In this document: in pieces, positions 51,565 through 60,799 of the stretch | Layout of the letters: every line of letters starts with the position of its first letter | Position numbering within the stretch: position 1 is the first letter of the stretch | DNA from: Halosegnis rubeus | Lineage (GTDB): Archaea; Halobacteriota; Halobacteria; Halobacteriales; Haloarculaceae | Direction of reading: 5' to 3' | DNA length: 64,000 nt | NCBI RefSeq assembly: GCF_009184545.1 | Contig: NZ_QJOW01000001.1 | Span: forward strand, 372,001-436,000 | Made by a program: the position numbers and the translations under genes | The notes under the pieces: generated by a model | Database searches by the model: none | The model's input: only the letters and a program-made list of their open reading frames with translations | Told to the model about the DNA's origin: nothing

Positions 51565-52728
51565 ATGCACCTCTCCGCGGATTCACCGACTGTCGGCGTC
51601 GTCGGCGGCGGCCAACTCGGACGGATGCTCGCTGAGGCAGCCAGCCCGCTCGGCGTCCAACTCGTCGTCTCCGACCCGATGCCGAACTGCCCTGCGAACC
51701 ACGTCGCCCGCGAGCAGCTGGTCGGCGAGTTCGACGACTACGACACGCTCCGCTCGCTCGCCGAGCAGGTCGACGTGCTCACCTACGAAATCGAGCTTGC
51801 AGACCCCGACACGCTCGACGCGGTGAGCGAGGAGACCGGCACGCCGGTCCACCCTGCCCCTGAGACGCTCCGCACGATACAGGACAAACTCGTCCAGAAC
51901 GAGACCTTCGCCGAGGCCGGCGTTCCCCTCCCGGATTTCCGACGCGTGGACGACGCCGACGACCTCCGGGCCGCGGGCGACGAACTCGGCTGGCCGGTGA
52001 TGGTGAAGGCCCGGACCGGGGGCTACGACGGCCGAGGGAACGTCCCCGTCGAATCGCCCGACGACGCGGCCGACGCGCTCGCGGAGGTCGGCGCTGGCGA
52101 GGGCGGCGCGGTCGCCGAAGAGCTGGTCGATTTCGAGCGTGAACTCGCCGTCATCGGCGCACGGGGCGTGGACGAGACCGCAACGTTCCCCGTCACCGAG
52201 ACCGTCCAGCGCGAGGAGATTCTCCGCGAGTCGCTGTCGCCGGCACGCACCGATGAGGCGACCCGCGAACGCGCCCACGAGGTCGCTCGCTCGGTGCTCG
52301 CGGAACTTGACGGTCGCGGCGTCTTCGGTATCGAACTGTTCGAACGGGAGCGAGCCGACGGGGAAAACGAGATACTGCTGAACGAAGTCGCGCCTCGGCC
52401 ACACAACTCGGGTCACTGGACCATCGAAGGGTGTGTCACCTCGCAGTTTGAACAGCACGTCCGCGGGGTCGTCGGACTTCCGCTCGGACCGACGCGACGC
52501 CACGGGCCGACCGCGAGTGCAAATATTCTCGGAACCGTCTCGGAGCCGGCACGCGCCCGACTCGCGGGTGTCGAAGAGGCGCTCGCGCTGGCTGACACCC
52601 ACCTCCACTGGTACGGAAAACGGGAGGTCAGACCGCTCCGGAAGATGGGCCACGTCACAATCGTCGGGGAGTCAGAGCCACCTCTGTCTCCTGTTCGCGA
52701 CGTGGTCGAGACGCTGCAGTTCGGGTAG
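51565..52728 (+). CDS. purK: N5-carboxyaminoimidazole ribonucleotide synthase
   Basis: A 387-residue ATP-grasp enzyme that makes N5-CAIR from AIR, ATP and bicarbonate in purine synthesis. GVVGGGQLGRMLAEAA opens the protein, WPVMVKARTGGYDGRGN is the ATP-grasp lid and NEVAPRPHNSGHWTIEG the metal-binding loop. It precedes purE by 39 bases, so the two steps are encoded together. Confidence 0.97.
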   Translation: MHLSADSPTVGVVGGGQLGRMLAEAASPLGVQLVVSDPMPNCPANHVAREQLVGEFDDYDTLRSLAEQVDVLTYEIELADPDTLDAVSEETGTPVHPAPETLRTIQDKLVQNETFAEAGVPLPDFRRVDDADDLRAAGDELGWPVMVKARTGGYDGRGNVPVESPDDAADALAEVGAGEGGAVAEELVDFERELAVIGARGVDETATFPVTETVQREEILRESLSPARTDEATRERAHEVARSVLAELDGRGVFGIELFERERADGENEILLNEVAPRPHNSGHWTIEGCVTSQFEQHVRGVVGLPLGPTRRHGPTASANILGTVSEPARARLAGVEEALALADTHLHWYGKREVRPLRKMGHVTIVGESEPPLSPVRDVVETLQFG

Positions 52729-52767
52729 ACCACAACGGCGAAGGTGGTCGCCGATGGGGGTACGCGT

Positions 52768-53385
52768 ATGGTAGACGCAGTCGACTCCCTGATTCGTGAC
52801 CTTCGCGCGGAAGCCGACGCCGACCGCTCGCCCGAGGCGACCCCGGACGTGGGTGTCGTGATGGGGTCGGACTCCGACTTCGACGTGATGTCGGGGGCCT
52901 TCGACGCGCTCACCGAACTCGGCTTCGAGGAACAGACCGACCCGGCCGAGCCGCCCGAATCGCAGTTCTCCTTCGAGACGTACGTGGTCTCTGCCCACCG
53001 GACGCCGGACCTGATGTACGCCTACGCCGAGACCGCTGAGGCCCGCGGGCTTGACGTGCTCATCGCCGGCGCGGGCGGGAAGTCGGCCGACCTCCCGAAC
53101 ATGACTGCGAGCATCGCCTACCCGCTTCCCGTCATCGGCGTACCAGTGCAGGAGAAGTCGGTCGACTCGGTCATCGGGATGCCGACCGGTGCGCCGCTGG
53201 TGGCTGTCGACGCTGGCAAATCGTTCAACGCCGCGCTCTCTGCGGTCCAGATACTCGCGCGCGAACACGACGAACTGGCCCACCGACTGCGCGAGTATCA
53301 CGAGCAACTCCAGCAGTCGGTCGGTGACGTGTCACGCGACCTCCACGAGAGCGGACACGACCTGTTCGGTCGGAGGCGGGAGTGA
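52768..53385 (+). CDS. purE: N5-CAIR mutase
   Basis: A 205-residue enzyme that converts N5-CAIR to CAIR. Core motifs are VGVVMGSDSDFDVM, VVSAHRTPDLMYAYAETAEARGLDVLIAGAGG (with the catalytic His of SAHR) and MPTGAPLVAVDAGKSFNAAL. About 28 N-terminal residues and a 30-residue charged tail extend it beyond bacterial PurE. The ATG at 52768 is chosen for spacing and because the earlier frame adds unsupported residues. Confidence 0.96.
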   Translation: MVDAVDSLIRDLRAEADADRSPEATPDVGVVMGSDSDFDVMSGAFDALTELGFEEQTDPAEPPESQFSFETYVVSAHRTPDLMYAYAETAEARGLDVLIAGAGGKSADLPNMTASIAYPLPVIGVPVQEKSVDSVIGMPTGAPLVAVDAGKSFNAALSAVQILAREHDELAHRLREYHEQLQQSVGDVSRDLHESGHDLFGRRRE

Positions 53386-53415
53386 CACGAATCCGGCGAA
53401 CACGTGAGAATGAAT

Positions 53416-53465
53416 CCTTATGTACGCCCTTGCCTAAGGAGAATATGATACAGACAGATGAGTAA
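53416..53465 (+). promoter_or_regulatory. nuo operon promoter with ribosome site and 6-codon mini-ORF
   Basis: CCTTATGTA at about 53416-53424 is a TATA box. TAAGGAG at 53435-53441 is a Shine-Dalgarno sequence 16 bases before the nuoA ATG, too far for direct use, but only 3 bases before an ATG at 53445 that opens a 6-codon frame ending in TAA at 53463-53465, across the nuoA start at 53458. Ribosomes may stop there and restart at nuoA. Confidence 0.45.
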
Positions 53466-53865
53466 TCCGTGGATCGCTATTGGCGCGCTCGCCGTGGTGG
53501 CTATCGTCATCCCCGTCTCGATGATAGTCGTCTCGTCGCTTATCCGACCGAGTGTGCCAGAGCAAGGAAAAACCGCCGTCTACGAGTCCGGTGAAATTCC
53601 GACTGGCGACACGCGCATCAGGTTCAACATCCAGTACTACATGATTGCGCTGTTGTTCGTCATCTTCGACATCGAGACCGTCCTCATCTTCCCGTGGACG
53701 GTCATCTACAGCGATGCGGTCAGTCAGTTCGGCATGGGGAGCGCCCTCCTGCCGATGTTGATCTTCATCGGTGTGCTCGGTATCGGACTCGTGTGGGCAT
53801 GGCGCAACGGCGCGGTCCGGTGGATCGGCTCCGACCGCGCGCGTGAGACGACTGGAGGCGCATAA
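53458..53865 (+). CDS. nuoA: NADH-quinone oxidoreductase-like subunit A
   Basis: A 135-residue membrane protein with three helices. YESGEIPTGDTRIRFNIQYYMIALLFVIFDIETVLIFPW holds the conserved loop that gates the quinone cavity at the subunit H/A interface. First gene of the nuo cluster. Confidence 0.95.
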   Translation: MSNPWIAIGALAVVAIVIPVSMIVVSSLIRPSVPEQGKTAVYESGEIPTGDTRIRFNIQYYMIALLFVIFDIETVLIFPWTVIYSDAVSQFGMGSALLPMLIFIGVLGIGLVWAWRNGAVRWIGSDRARETTGGA

Positions 53866-53870
53866 CAATC

Positions 53871-54560
53871 ATGAGCAGCGACAACACCAACACACCACAG
53901 ACGACACAGGAAGCGCGGATGGGCGAGGGCGTCGACTCCCGGTTCAACTCTACGCTTCGCGAGGCGTTCGGCTCGTCGCCGTTCATCCTCACGAAGTTCG
54001 ATAAGTTCATGAACTGGGTCCGCGGCTCCTCGATGTTCATGCTGCAGTTCGGGATCGCCTGCTGCAGCATCGAGATGATGCACACCTACGGGGTCAAACA
54101 CGACCTCGACCGCTTCGGTGCCGGTGTGCCACGCGCCTCGCCGCGACAGGCGGACGTGATTATCGTTCCGGGAACGATTGTCTCGAAGTTCGCCCCGCGG
54201 ATGAAGCGCGTCTACGACCAGATGCCGGAGCCGAAGTTTGTCGTCGGCATGGGCTCGTGTACCATCTCCGGCGGGCCGTTCCAGGAGGGGTACAACGTCA
54301 TCAAGGGCGCAGAGGAGGTCATTCCGGTCGACATCCACGTGCCCGGCTGTCCGCCGCGCCCGGAGGCACTCGTCTACGGCGTCGCCAAGCTGCAAGAGCG
54401 AATTGCGAACGGCGAGTCCGCGCCCGTGACGGTCTCACCGTACGAGCTCGAACAGTTCGGCGACCTTGACGACGACGAGCTGGTCCAGCATCTCGCAGAC
54501 CAGATCGACGAGGACGAACTCGTGATGCGGTACGACTGGGCGGAGTCTCCATCACAATGA
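53871..54560 (+). CDS. nuoB: NADH-quinone oxidoreductase-like subunit B
   Basis: A 229-residue peripheral subunit with the N2 [4Fe-4S] cluster that hands electrons to quinone. Cluster Cys residues are 64, 65 (ACCSIEMM), 130 (GMGSC) and 160 (PGCPPRPEA). A disordered acidic start and a charged tail of about 50 residues extend the core. It begins 5 bases after nuoA with GGAGG just before. Confidence 0.96.
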   Translation: MSSDNTNTPQTTQEARMGEGVDSRFNSTLREAFGSSPFILTKFDKFMNWVRGSSMFMLQFGIACCSIEMMHTYGVKHDLDRFGAGVPRASPRQADVIIVPGTIVSKFAPRMKRVYDQMPEPKFVVGMGSCTISGGPFQEGYNVIKGAEEVIPVDIHVPGCPPRPEALVYGVAKLQERIANGESAPVTVSPYELEQFGDLDDDELVQHLADQIDEDELVMRYDWAESPSQ

Positions 54561-56236
54561 GTCTCGAAGAACCATCCACCCCGGAACTCGACACCGGCGA
54601 AACGCTCGAGGGCGTCGACTACGACGCGCTCGAATCGCTCTTGGGCGAATACGCCATCGGCCGCGAGTCCCACGTCAACGCCGAGGCGTTCGTCGTCCGG
54701 CCCGACGAGGTGCAGGCGGCGCTCGAACTGCTCCGCGACGAGGCCGGCTTCGACCACTGTTCGTGCGTCACGGCCCAAGAGTACGAGGACCGCTACGAGT
54801 CAATCTATCACCTCCGCAAGTACGACGACCCGACACAGGAGGTCGGCGTCGTCGTCCCGACGACGAAGGACGACCCCGTCTCCGAGTCGGCAAACGAGGT
54901 GTACCGGACCGCGGACTGGCACGAGCGTGAGGCGTACGACCTCGTCGGCATCGAGTACGACGACCACCCGGACCTGCGTCGCATCCTCCTCCCGGAGACG
55001 TGGCAGGGACACCCGCTCTCGCTCGATTACGACCAGGAACAGCCGCAGGTCGTCGAGTTCGCGGAGCACGCGAACCCGCTGCGGGAGGACCACGCCGCCG
55101 ACGCTCAGTCGGACACGATGTTCCTCAACATCGGACCGCACCACCCGGCGACCCACGGTGTGCTCCACCTGAAGACGACACTCGACGGCGAGACGGTCGC
55201 CGACGTGGAAAGCGACATCGGCTACCTCCACCGCTGTGAGGAGCAGATCTGTCAGAACGGTACCTACCGCCACCAGATCATGCCGTACCCCGACCGCTGG
55301 GACTACATCTCGGCAGGCATCCTCAACGAGTGGGCGTACGCGCGCGCGGCGGAAGACATGGCCGACATCGACGTGCCGGAGTACGCACAGGTCATCCGGA
55401 CGATGTCCGCGGAGATGTGTCGTATCGCGAGCCACATGCTCGCGGTCGCCACGTTCGCGCTCGACATCTACGGTGACTTCACGGCCATCTTCATGTACGC
55501 GATGCGTGACCGCGAGGTCATGCAGAACCTGCTCGAAGACCTCACCGGCCAGCGGCTGATGTTCAACTATCTCCGTTTGGGCGGCGTCGCGTGGGACCTG
55601 CCGGAGCCACGCGAGGAGTTCTTCGAACAGACGCGGGACTTCCTCGACGAGCTGCCGGGGAAGCTGGAGGAGTTCCACGATATGATCACCTCGAACGAGA
55701 TCTTCCAGCTCCGGTGTGTCAACACGGGCGTGCTTGACCCCGAGACGGCAAAGAGCTACGGCGCGACCGGCCCGGTCGCCCGCGGCTCGGGCGTCGACTA
55801 CGACATCCGCCGCGACGACCCGTACGGCTACTACGACGAACTCGACTGGGACGTCGTCACCGAAGACGGCTGTGACAACTACTCGCGCGTGCTCGTCCGC
55901 ATGCGCGAGGTCGAGGAGTCGGCCAAAATCATCGAGCAGTGTGTCGACTTACTCGAGGAGTGGCCGGAAGACGAGCGGAACATTCAGTCGAACGTGCCGC
56001 GCACCCTGAAGCCGGACGCGGACACCGAGATCTACCGCTCGGTCGAGGGCGCGAAGGGCGAACTCGGTATCTACATGCGCGCGGACGGCACAGACAAGCC
56101 GGCGCGGTTCAAGATCCGCTCGCCGTGCTTCTCGAACCTCCAGACGCTCCCCGAAATGTCACAGGGTGAGTACATCCCTGACCTAATCGCCTCGCTGGGT
56201 AGTCTCGACATCGTGCTTGGAGAGGTCGACCGATGA
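54557..56236 (+). CDS. nuoCD: NADH-quinone oxidoreductase-like fused subunits C and D
   Basis: A 559-residue fusion. Residues 1-170 are the NuoC domain (DWHEREAYDLVGIEYDDHPDLRRILLPETWQGHPL), and residues 180-559 the NuoD domain (MFLNIGPHHPATHGVLH, YLHRCEEQ), the quinone-site subunit derived from NiFe hydrogenases; hydrogenase metal Cys residues are absent, as expected. It overlaps nuoB and nuoH by 4 bases. CD fusion is normal in haloarchaea and some bacteria. Confidence 0.96.
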   Translation: MSLEEPSTPELDTGETLEGVDYDALESLLGEYAIGRESHVNAEAFVVRPDEVQAALELLRDEAGFDHCSCVTAQEYEDRYESIYHLRKYDDPTQEVGVVVPTTKDDPVSESANEVYRTADWHEREAYDLVGIEYDDHPDLRRILLPETWQGHPLSLDYDQEQPQVVEFAEHANPLREDHAADAQSDTMFLNIGPHHPATHGVLHLKTTLDGETVADVESDIGYLHRCEEQICQNGTYRHQIMPYPDRWDYISAGILNEWAYARAAEDMADIDVPEYAQVIRTMSAEMCRIASHMLAVATFALDIYGDFTAIFMYAMRDREVMQNLLEDLTGQRLMFNYLRLGGVAWDLPEPREEFFEQTRDFLDELPGKLEEFHDMITSNEIFQLRCVNTGVLDPETAKSYGATGPVARGSGVDYDIRRDDPYGYYDELDWDVVTEDGCDNYSRVLVRMREVEESAKIIEQCVDLLEEWPEDERNIQSNVPRTLKPDADTEIYRSVEGAKGELGIYMRADGTDKPARFKIRSPCFSNLQTLPEMSQGEYIPDLIASLGSLDIVLGEVDR

Positions 56237-57279
56237 CGTTCACGGAGACGATCAGCAGTTTACTTCCGATTTCGGGTCCGATTGCCGATTTCATCGGCGG
56301 TGCAGTCGCGTCGCTGCTCATCATTTCGTTTCTCATGTCGCTCGTCGCCGTTTCGGGCATCTGGGGGAAACGAAAGATCACGGCCGCCTTCACCGACCGT
56401 ATCGCGGTGAACCGACACGGTCCGTTCGGACTGCTCATCATCGTGGCCGACGCCGTCCGGCTGCTCTCGAAGGAGCTCATCGTTCCGGACGGCGTTGACC
56501 GACCGGCGTGGGACCTCGGCCCGCTCGTGATGACCTCGTCGGCGCTGCTCGGCTTCGCCGTCATCCCGATGGGTGACTTGTTCGGGCTGAATCTCCAGAT
56601 TGCCGACCCGCAGGCCGGACTTGCGTACGTGTTCGCGACGGCCTCCATCGCGTCGGTCGGGCTGGTGATGGCCGGCTACTCGTCGAACAACAAGTACTCG
56701 ATGCTCGGCGGACTGCGTGCGGTCGCACAGAATCTCGCCTACGAGATTCCGCTCGTCGTGACCGGCGTCTCCGTCGTGCTGTTTGCCGGCTCGCTCCAGT
56801 TGAGCGAGATCGTCGCCGCCCAGGGCGAGACGCTCGTCTCGCTTGGCGGCGTTGCGATTCCGTCGTGGTACGCCTTCGTGAACCCGTTCGCGTTCATCCT
56901 GTTCATGATCGCGAACCTCGCGGAGGTCGGTCGGAATCCGTTCGACGTGCCCGAGGCACCGACCGAAATTGTGGCCGGGTGGCAGACGGAGTACTCGTCG
57001 GTGTACTTCGTGCTGTGTTACCTCTCGGAGTTCATCCATATCTTCCTGGGCGGTGCCATCATCGCGACCATCTTCCTCGGCGGACCCGCGGGACCGTTCC
57101 TGCCGGGCTTCGTCTGGATGGTCATCAAGATTCTCGGCGTCTACCTGTTCACGCAGTGGTGCCGGTCTGCGATTCCGCGCGTTCGGATCGACCAGCTCAT
57201 CGAGATCGGCTGGAAGGGACTGCTGGAGCTATCGTTCGCCAACCTCGTGCTCACGGCCGTAATCGTGGGGCTGCTCTAA
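56233..57279 (+). CDS. nuoH: NADH-quinone oxidoreductase-like subunit H
   Basis: A 348-residue membrane subunit with about eight helices that forms the quinone channel next to NuoB and NuoD. Typical parts are WGKRKITAAFTDRIAVNRHGPFG, the charged loop NLAEVGRNPFDVPEAPTEIVAGWQTEYS, and IRIDQLIEIGWK-like WCRSAIPRVRIDQLIEIGWK near the end. Confidence 0.96.
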   Translation: MTFTETISSLLPISGPIADFIGGAVASLLIISFLMSLVAVSGIWGKRKITAAFTDRIAVNRHGPFGLLIIVADAVRLLSKELIVPDGVDRPAWDLGPLVMTSSALLGFAVIPMGDLFGLNLQIADPQAGLAYVFATASIASVGLVMAGYSSNNKYSMLGGLRAVAQNLAYEIPLVVTGVSVVLFAGSLQLSEIVAAQGETLVSLGGVAIPSWYAFVNPFAFILFMIANLAEVGRNPFDVPEAPTEIVAGWQTEYSSVYFVLCYLSEFIHIFLGGAIIATIFLGGPAGPFLPGFVWMVIKILGVYLFTQWCRSAIPRVRIDQLIEIGWKGLLELSFANLVLTAVIVGLL

Positions 57280-57283
57280 CACT

Positions 57284-57745
57284 ATGATCGGACTACTCAA
57301 ATCGATGGGAACGACGATGAAACACGCCCTCGGCGGCGAGACGTTCACCGTCGAGTACCCCGAGGAGACGCCGGAGGTGTCACCGCGGTTCCGCGGCGTC
57401 CACAAGTTCTCACAGGAGCGGTGCATCTGGTGTCGCCAGTGTGAGAACGTCTGCCCGAACGACACGATTCAGATCGTTACGGACGACCAGCGCAACGGTG
57501 AACAGTATAACCTCCACATCGGACAGTGCATCTACTGTCGGCTGTGCGAGGAGGTCTGTCCCGTCGACGCCATCCTGCTCACGCAGAACTTTGAGTTCAC
57601 CGGCGACACGAAAGACGACCTCGCGTACAACATGGAACAGCTGAAGAACGTGCCGTGGTACAAGGACATCGACCCGCTCGCGTCTCGTGAACCCGACCGC
57701 AGCGGTTGGGTCGGCGAAGGCGAAGGCGAAGTCGACTACCAGTAA
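57284..57745 (+). CDS. nuoI: NADH-quinone oxidoreductase-like subunit I
   Basis: A 153-residue ferredoxin-like subunit with two [4Fe-4S] clusters: Cys47, 50, 53, 57 (RCIWCRQCENVCP) and Cys82, 85, 88, 92 (QCIYCRLCEEVCP). It carries electrons from the unknown input module to NuoB. In a complex without NuoEFG this subunit is the most likely docking point for a reduced ferredoxin or other donor. Confidence 0.97.
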   Translation: MIGLLKSMGTTMKHALGGETFTVEYPEETPEVSPRFRGVHKFSQERCIWCRQCENVCPNDTIQIVTDDQRNGEQYNLHIGQCIYCRLCEEVCPVDAILLTQNFEFTGDTKDDLAYNMEQLKNVPWYKDIDPLASREPDRSGWVGEGEGEVDYQ

Positions 57746-57854
57746 CCCCGGCGACTTCTTCTCGCGGTTTCGCCCACCGAGAGCCGTGCGACTGCGCCCG
57801 CGCGCGTAGGCGTACAAAGAAAGGTTCAAACCCGAAGCGATTGAGACTCACCTA

Positions 57855-58130
57855 ATGGCTGTAACACTCGAACTAGTGGCGTTTCTGTTGTTCGCGCTGT
57901 TGACAGCAGCGAGCAGCCTCGGCGTCGTGCTGGTTCGTGACGTCTGGCACAGTGCGCTCCTGTTGGGGGTGGCACTCACGTCGGTCGCGATCCACTACGT
58001 GATGTTACGCGCCGAGTTCCTCGCAACGATGCAGATACTCGTCTACATCGGCGGGGTCCTCGTCCTGATCGTGTTCGCCGTAATGCTCGTCCGCAGAACC
58101 GAAGACGGCACAATCGAGGTAACGACATGA
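57855..58130 (+). CDS. nuoJ1: NADH-quinone oxidoreductase-like subunit J, first half
   Basis: A 91-residue protein with three helices corresponding to the N-terminal part of bacterial NuoJ (ILVYIGGVLVLIVFAVMLVRR). The 109-base gap before it is the largest in the cluster and contains GGTTCAAACC about 20-28 bases before the ATG, a possible internal promoter. It overlaps nuoJ2 by 4 bases. Confidence 0.92.
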   Translation: MAVTLELVAFLLFALLTAASSLGVVLVRDVWHSALLLGVALTSVAIHYVMLRAEFLATMQILVYIGGVLVLIVFAVMLVRRTEDGTIEVTT

Positions 58131-58432
58131 CGCGCCCGCGACTCCACACGAGTTCCAGTCAGGCGGTCGGGCTCGTCGCGTTCGTGCTGTTCGGCGTGCT
58201 CGCGGCGGTGTTTCTGACTGCTGATTTCGCCGACGCGGCGACCTTCTCCGGTAACGCCGACAGCGTCATCGAGGGGATCGGCTACGCGATGCTCAACCTC
58301 GATGCCGGACCGTTCGCGGAGACCACGGACGGGTTCCTCATCACCTTCGAACTGCTCGGGATGGCACTCCTCGCTGCCCTCGTCGGTGCAGTGATGCTCG
58401 GGACACGTGACGACGACGGAGGTGACAGCTGA
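58127..58432 (+). CDS. nuoJ2: NADH-quinone oxidoreductase-like subunit J, second half
   Basis: A 101-residue protein with two helices matching the C-terminal half of NuoJ: an N-terminal helix and FLITFELLGMALLAALVGAVMLG. The split of NuoJ into two reading frames is the usual haloarchaeal arrangement rather than a frameshift: both frames have own starts and a coupled ATGA overlap. Confidence 0.9.
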   Translation: MTRPRLHTSSSQAVGLVAFVLFGVLAAVFLTADFADAATFSGNADSVIEGIGYAMLNLDAGPFAETTDGFLITFELLGMALLAALVGAVMLGTRDDDGGDS

Positions 58433-58737
58433 TGGCTGTCCCCGTCGAGTATTATCTCGTTTTCTCGACGCTCATCTTCTGTATCGGCCTGTTCGGTATC
58501 CTGACCCGGCGGAACGCGCTGTTCTTCCTGATGTCCGTCGAGCTGATGTTGAACGCGGCGAACATCAACCTCGTCGCGTTCTCCTTCTATCACGGGAACC
58601 TCACCGGACAGGTGTTCAGTTTGTTCACGATGGCGCTGGCCGCAGCCGAGGTCGCCATCGGCATCGGCATCATCCTCGTCCTCTACCGCAACTTCGCGGA
58701 CGTGGACGTGACCCGCGCGACAACTCTGAGGTGGTAA
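58432..58737 (+). CDS. nuoK: NADH-quinone oxidoreductase-like subunit K
   Basis: A 101-residue subunit with three helices. FFLMSVELMLNAANINLVAFS holds the conserved Glu of helix 2 used in proton transfer, and AAAEVAIGIGIILVLYR the second Glu of helix 3. The ATG overlaps the nuoJ2 stop by one base. Confidence 0.95.
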   Translation: MAVPVEYYLVFSTLIFCIGLFGILTRRNALFFLMSVELMLNAANINLVAFSFYHGNLTGQVFSLFTMALAAAEVAIGIGIILVLYRNFADVDVTRATTLRW

Positions 58738-58741
58738 CAGT

Positions 58742-60799
58742 ATGGCAGAATCACTCGCATTCGAGTTTGCACCCGCTATCGCGGTGCTCCCGTTCGTATC
58801 GTTCCTCGTCGCACTCTTTGCCGGCAAGTACCTCCCGAAGAAGGGAGCGGTCGCCGGGATGGTCGCGACGGGTGGCTCACTGCTGTTCTCGCTGTGGGCG
58901 CTCTTCGCCGTCCACACCGGCGGAGCCTACCAGCACACGCTGTACACGTGGGTCGGCGGCGAGATGGTCGGCTTCGAGCTGACCTTCGGCATCCTGCTCG
59001 ACCAGCTCTCGACGCTGATGCTGGTCATCGTCTCGACCATCGCCTTCCTCGTCCACATGTTCTCGCTTGGATACATGAACGACGACGGCCAGACGGGGCT
59101 GCCACGGTACTACGCCGAACTCGGCTTGTTCACGGCGAGCATGCTCGGGTTCGTCTTCGCGGACAATCTCCTGATGGCGTTCATGTTCTTCGAACTGGTC
59201 GGTCTCTGCTCGTATCTCCTCATCGGCTTCTGGTTCCGTGAGGCCGGTCCGCCGTCGGCGGCGAAGAAGGCGTTCCTCGTCACCCGCTTTGGTGACTACT
59301 TCTTCCTCATCGGCGTCGTCGCCATCTTCGCGACGTTCGGCACGAGCATGTTCGGCGGTCCCGGCGTGGAGAACTCCTTCGCGCACATCGCAGAGCAGGT
59401 GCTCAACGGCGAGGCGAGCGTCAACACGTTCGGCTTCGCGCCGCAGACGTGGTTCACGATTCTCGGCCTACTCGTCCTCGGCGGCGTGATGGGGAAGTCG
59501 GCGCAGTTCCCCTTCCACACGTGGCTGCCGGACGCGATGGAAGGTCCGACGCCCGTCTCCGCGCTGATCCACGCAGCGACGATGGTCGCCGCCGGTGTGT
59601 ATCTCGTCGCCCGAATGTACGGCTTCTACGCGCTGTCCCCGACCGCCCTCGCGATTATCGCGCTGGTCGGCGGCTTCACGGCGCTGTTCGCCGCGACGAT
59701 GGGCGTCGTCAAGAAGGAAATCAAGCAGGTGCTCGCGTACTCGACCATCTCCCAGTACGGCTACATCATGCTCGCGCTGGGTGGTGGTGGCTACGTGGCC
59801 GGCGTCTTCCATCTCACCACGCACGCCTTCTTCAAGGCGCTGCTATTCCTCGGTGCGGGTTCGGTCATCATCGCCATGCACCACAACGAGAACATGTGGG
59901 ACATGGGCGGGCTGAAAGAGAAGATGCCCGTCACCTACTACGCGTTCCTCTCCGGATCGCTCGCGCTCGCGGGCATCGTTCCGTTCTCCGGCTTCTGGTC
60001 GAAAGACGAGGTGCTGTACGAGACGCTGGTCCACGGGCTCGGCGGCTCGCCGATTCTGCTGGCCGCGTACGCGATGGGTATAATCGCGGTGTTCTTCACC
60101 GGCTTCTACACCTTCCGGATGGTGCTTCTCACCTTCCACGGTGAGCCACGTTCCGAGACAGCAGAAGACCCCGAACCGGTCCGCTGGAACGTCAAGGTGC
60201 CACTCGGCATTCTCGGCGTGCTCGCGGCCGTCGTCGGCGTCATCAACCTCGTACCGGTCCACGCCGTCGTCAGCGCAGTACCGGAGATCCTCCACGACTG
60301 GCTCTACTACGGGCCGGAGGGGCTGAACGGCGAGCATTACCACGAGCTCATCACGAACGCAGAGTTCGCCGGCTACAGCGCCGGTGAGCTGTTCGGTCTC
60401 GGTGAGGTCGGAACGCTGTTCGCCTCTGCCGGCATCTCGCTGACCGTTGCACTCGCCGGCTCTGCCGTGGCCCTCGTGCTGTACCGTGGTCCCGACCCGG
60501 TCGAACACACGGACAAACTCGGCTCTCTCAAGACAGTGTTATTCAACAACTACTACCAGGACGAGTATCAGGTCTGGCTCGCGGAGGGGTTGACGGTGCG
60601 CGCCGCACGCGTCGCCGACCGGTTCGACCAGGGCGTCATCGACGGCGCGGTCAACTTCGTCTCCGATCTGAGCCTCTTCAGCGGTGACCGGCTCCGCCGG
60701 CTCCAGACGGGTATCGTTACGAACTACGCGGCGCTGTTGACGCTGGGGCTGACGCTACTGCTTGTCGCCTTCGGCGTCATGCAGGGGTGGTTCGCATGA
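58742..60799 (+). CDS. nuoL: NADH-quinone oxidoreductase-like subunit L
   Basis: A 685-residue antiporter-type subunit, the distal proton pump. Key elements are FMFFELVGLCSYLLIGFW (Glu of helix 5), GKSAQFPFHTWLPDAMEGPTPVSALIHAATMVAAG (conserved Lys and Pro-rich broken helix), KKEIKQVLAYSTISQYGY and a long C-terminal lateral helix region. Four-base ATGA overlap with nuoM. Confidence 0.97.
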   Translation: MAESLAFEFAPAIAVLPFVSFLVALFAGKYLPKKGAVAGMVATGGSLLFSLWALFAVHTGGAYQHTLYTWVGGEMVGFELTFGILLDQLSTLMLVIVSTIAFLVHMFSLGYMNDDGQTGLPRYYAELGLFTASMLGFVFADNLLMAFMFFELVGLCSYLLIGFWFREAGPPSAAKKAFLVTRFGDYFFLIGVVAIFATFGTSMFGGPGVENSFAHIAEQVLNGEASVNTFGFAPQTWFTILGLLVLGGVMGKSAQFPFHTWLPDAMEGPTPVSALIHAATMVAAGVYLVARMYGFYALSPTALAIIALVGGFTALFAATMGVVKKEIKQVLAYSTISQYGYIMLALGGGGYVAGVFHLTTHAFFKALLFLGAGSVIIAMHHNENMWDMGGLKEKMPVTYYAFLSGSLALAGIVPFSGFWSKDEVLYETLVHGLGGSPILLAAYAMGIIAVFFTGFYTFRMVLLTFHGEPRSETAEDPEPVRWNVKVPLGILGVLAAVVGVINLVPVHAVVSAVPEILHDWLYYGPEGLNGEHYHELITNAEFAGYSAGELFGLGEVGTLFASAGISLTVALAGSAVALVLYRGPDPVEHTDKLGSLKTVLFNNYYQDEYQVWLAEGLTVRAARVADRFDQGVIDGAVNFVSDLSLFSGDRLRRLQTGIVTNYAALLTLGLTLLLVAFGVMQGWFA

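Noticed and set aside
58127-58432. nuoJ split as a frameshift
   Set aside because: Both parts have their own starts and a coupled overlap, and separate J1/J2 genes are the normal haloarchaeal arrangement.
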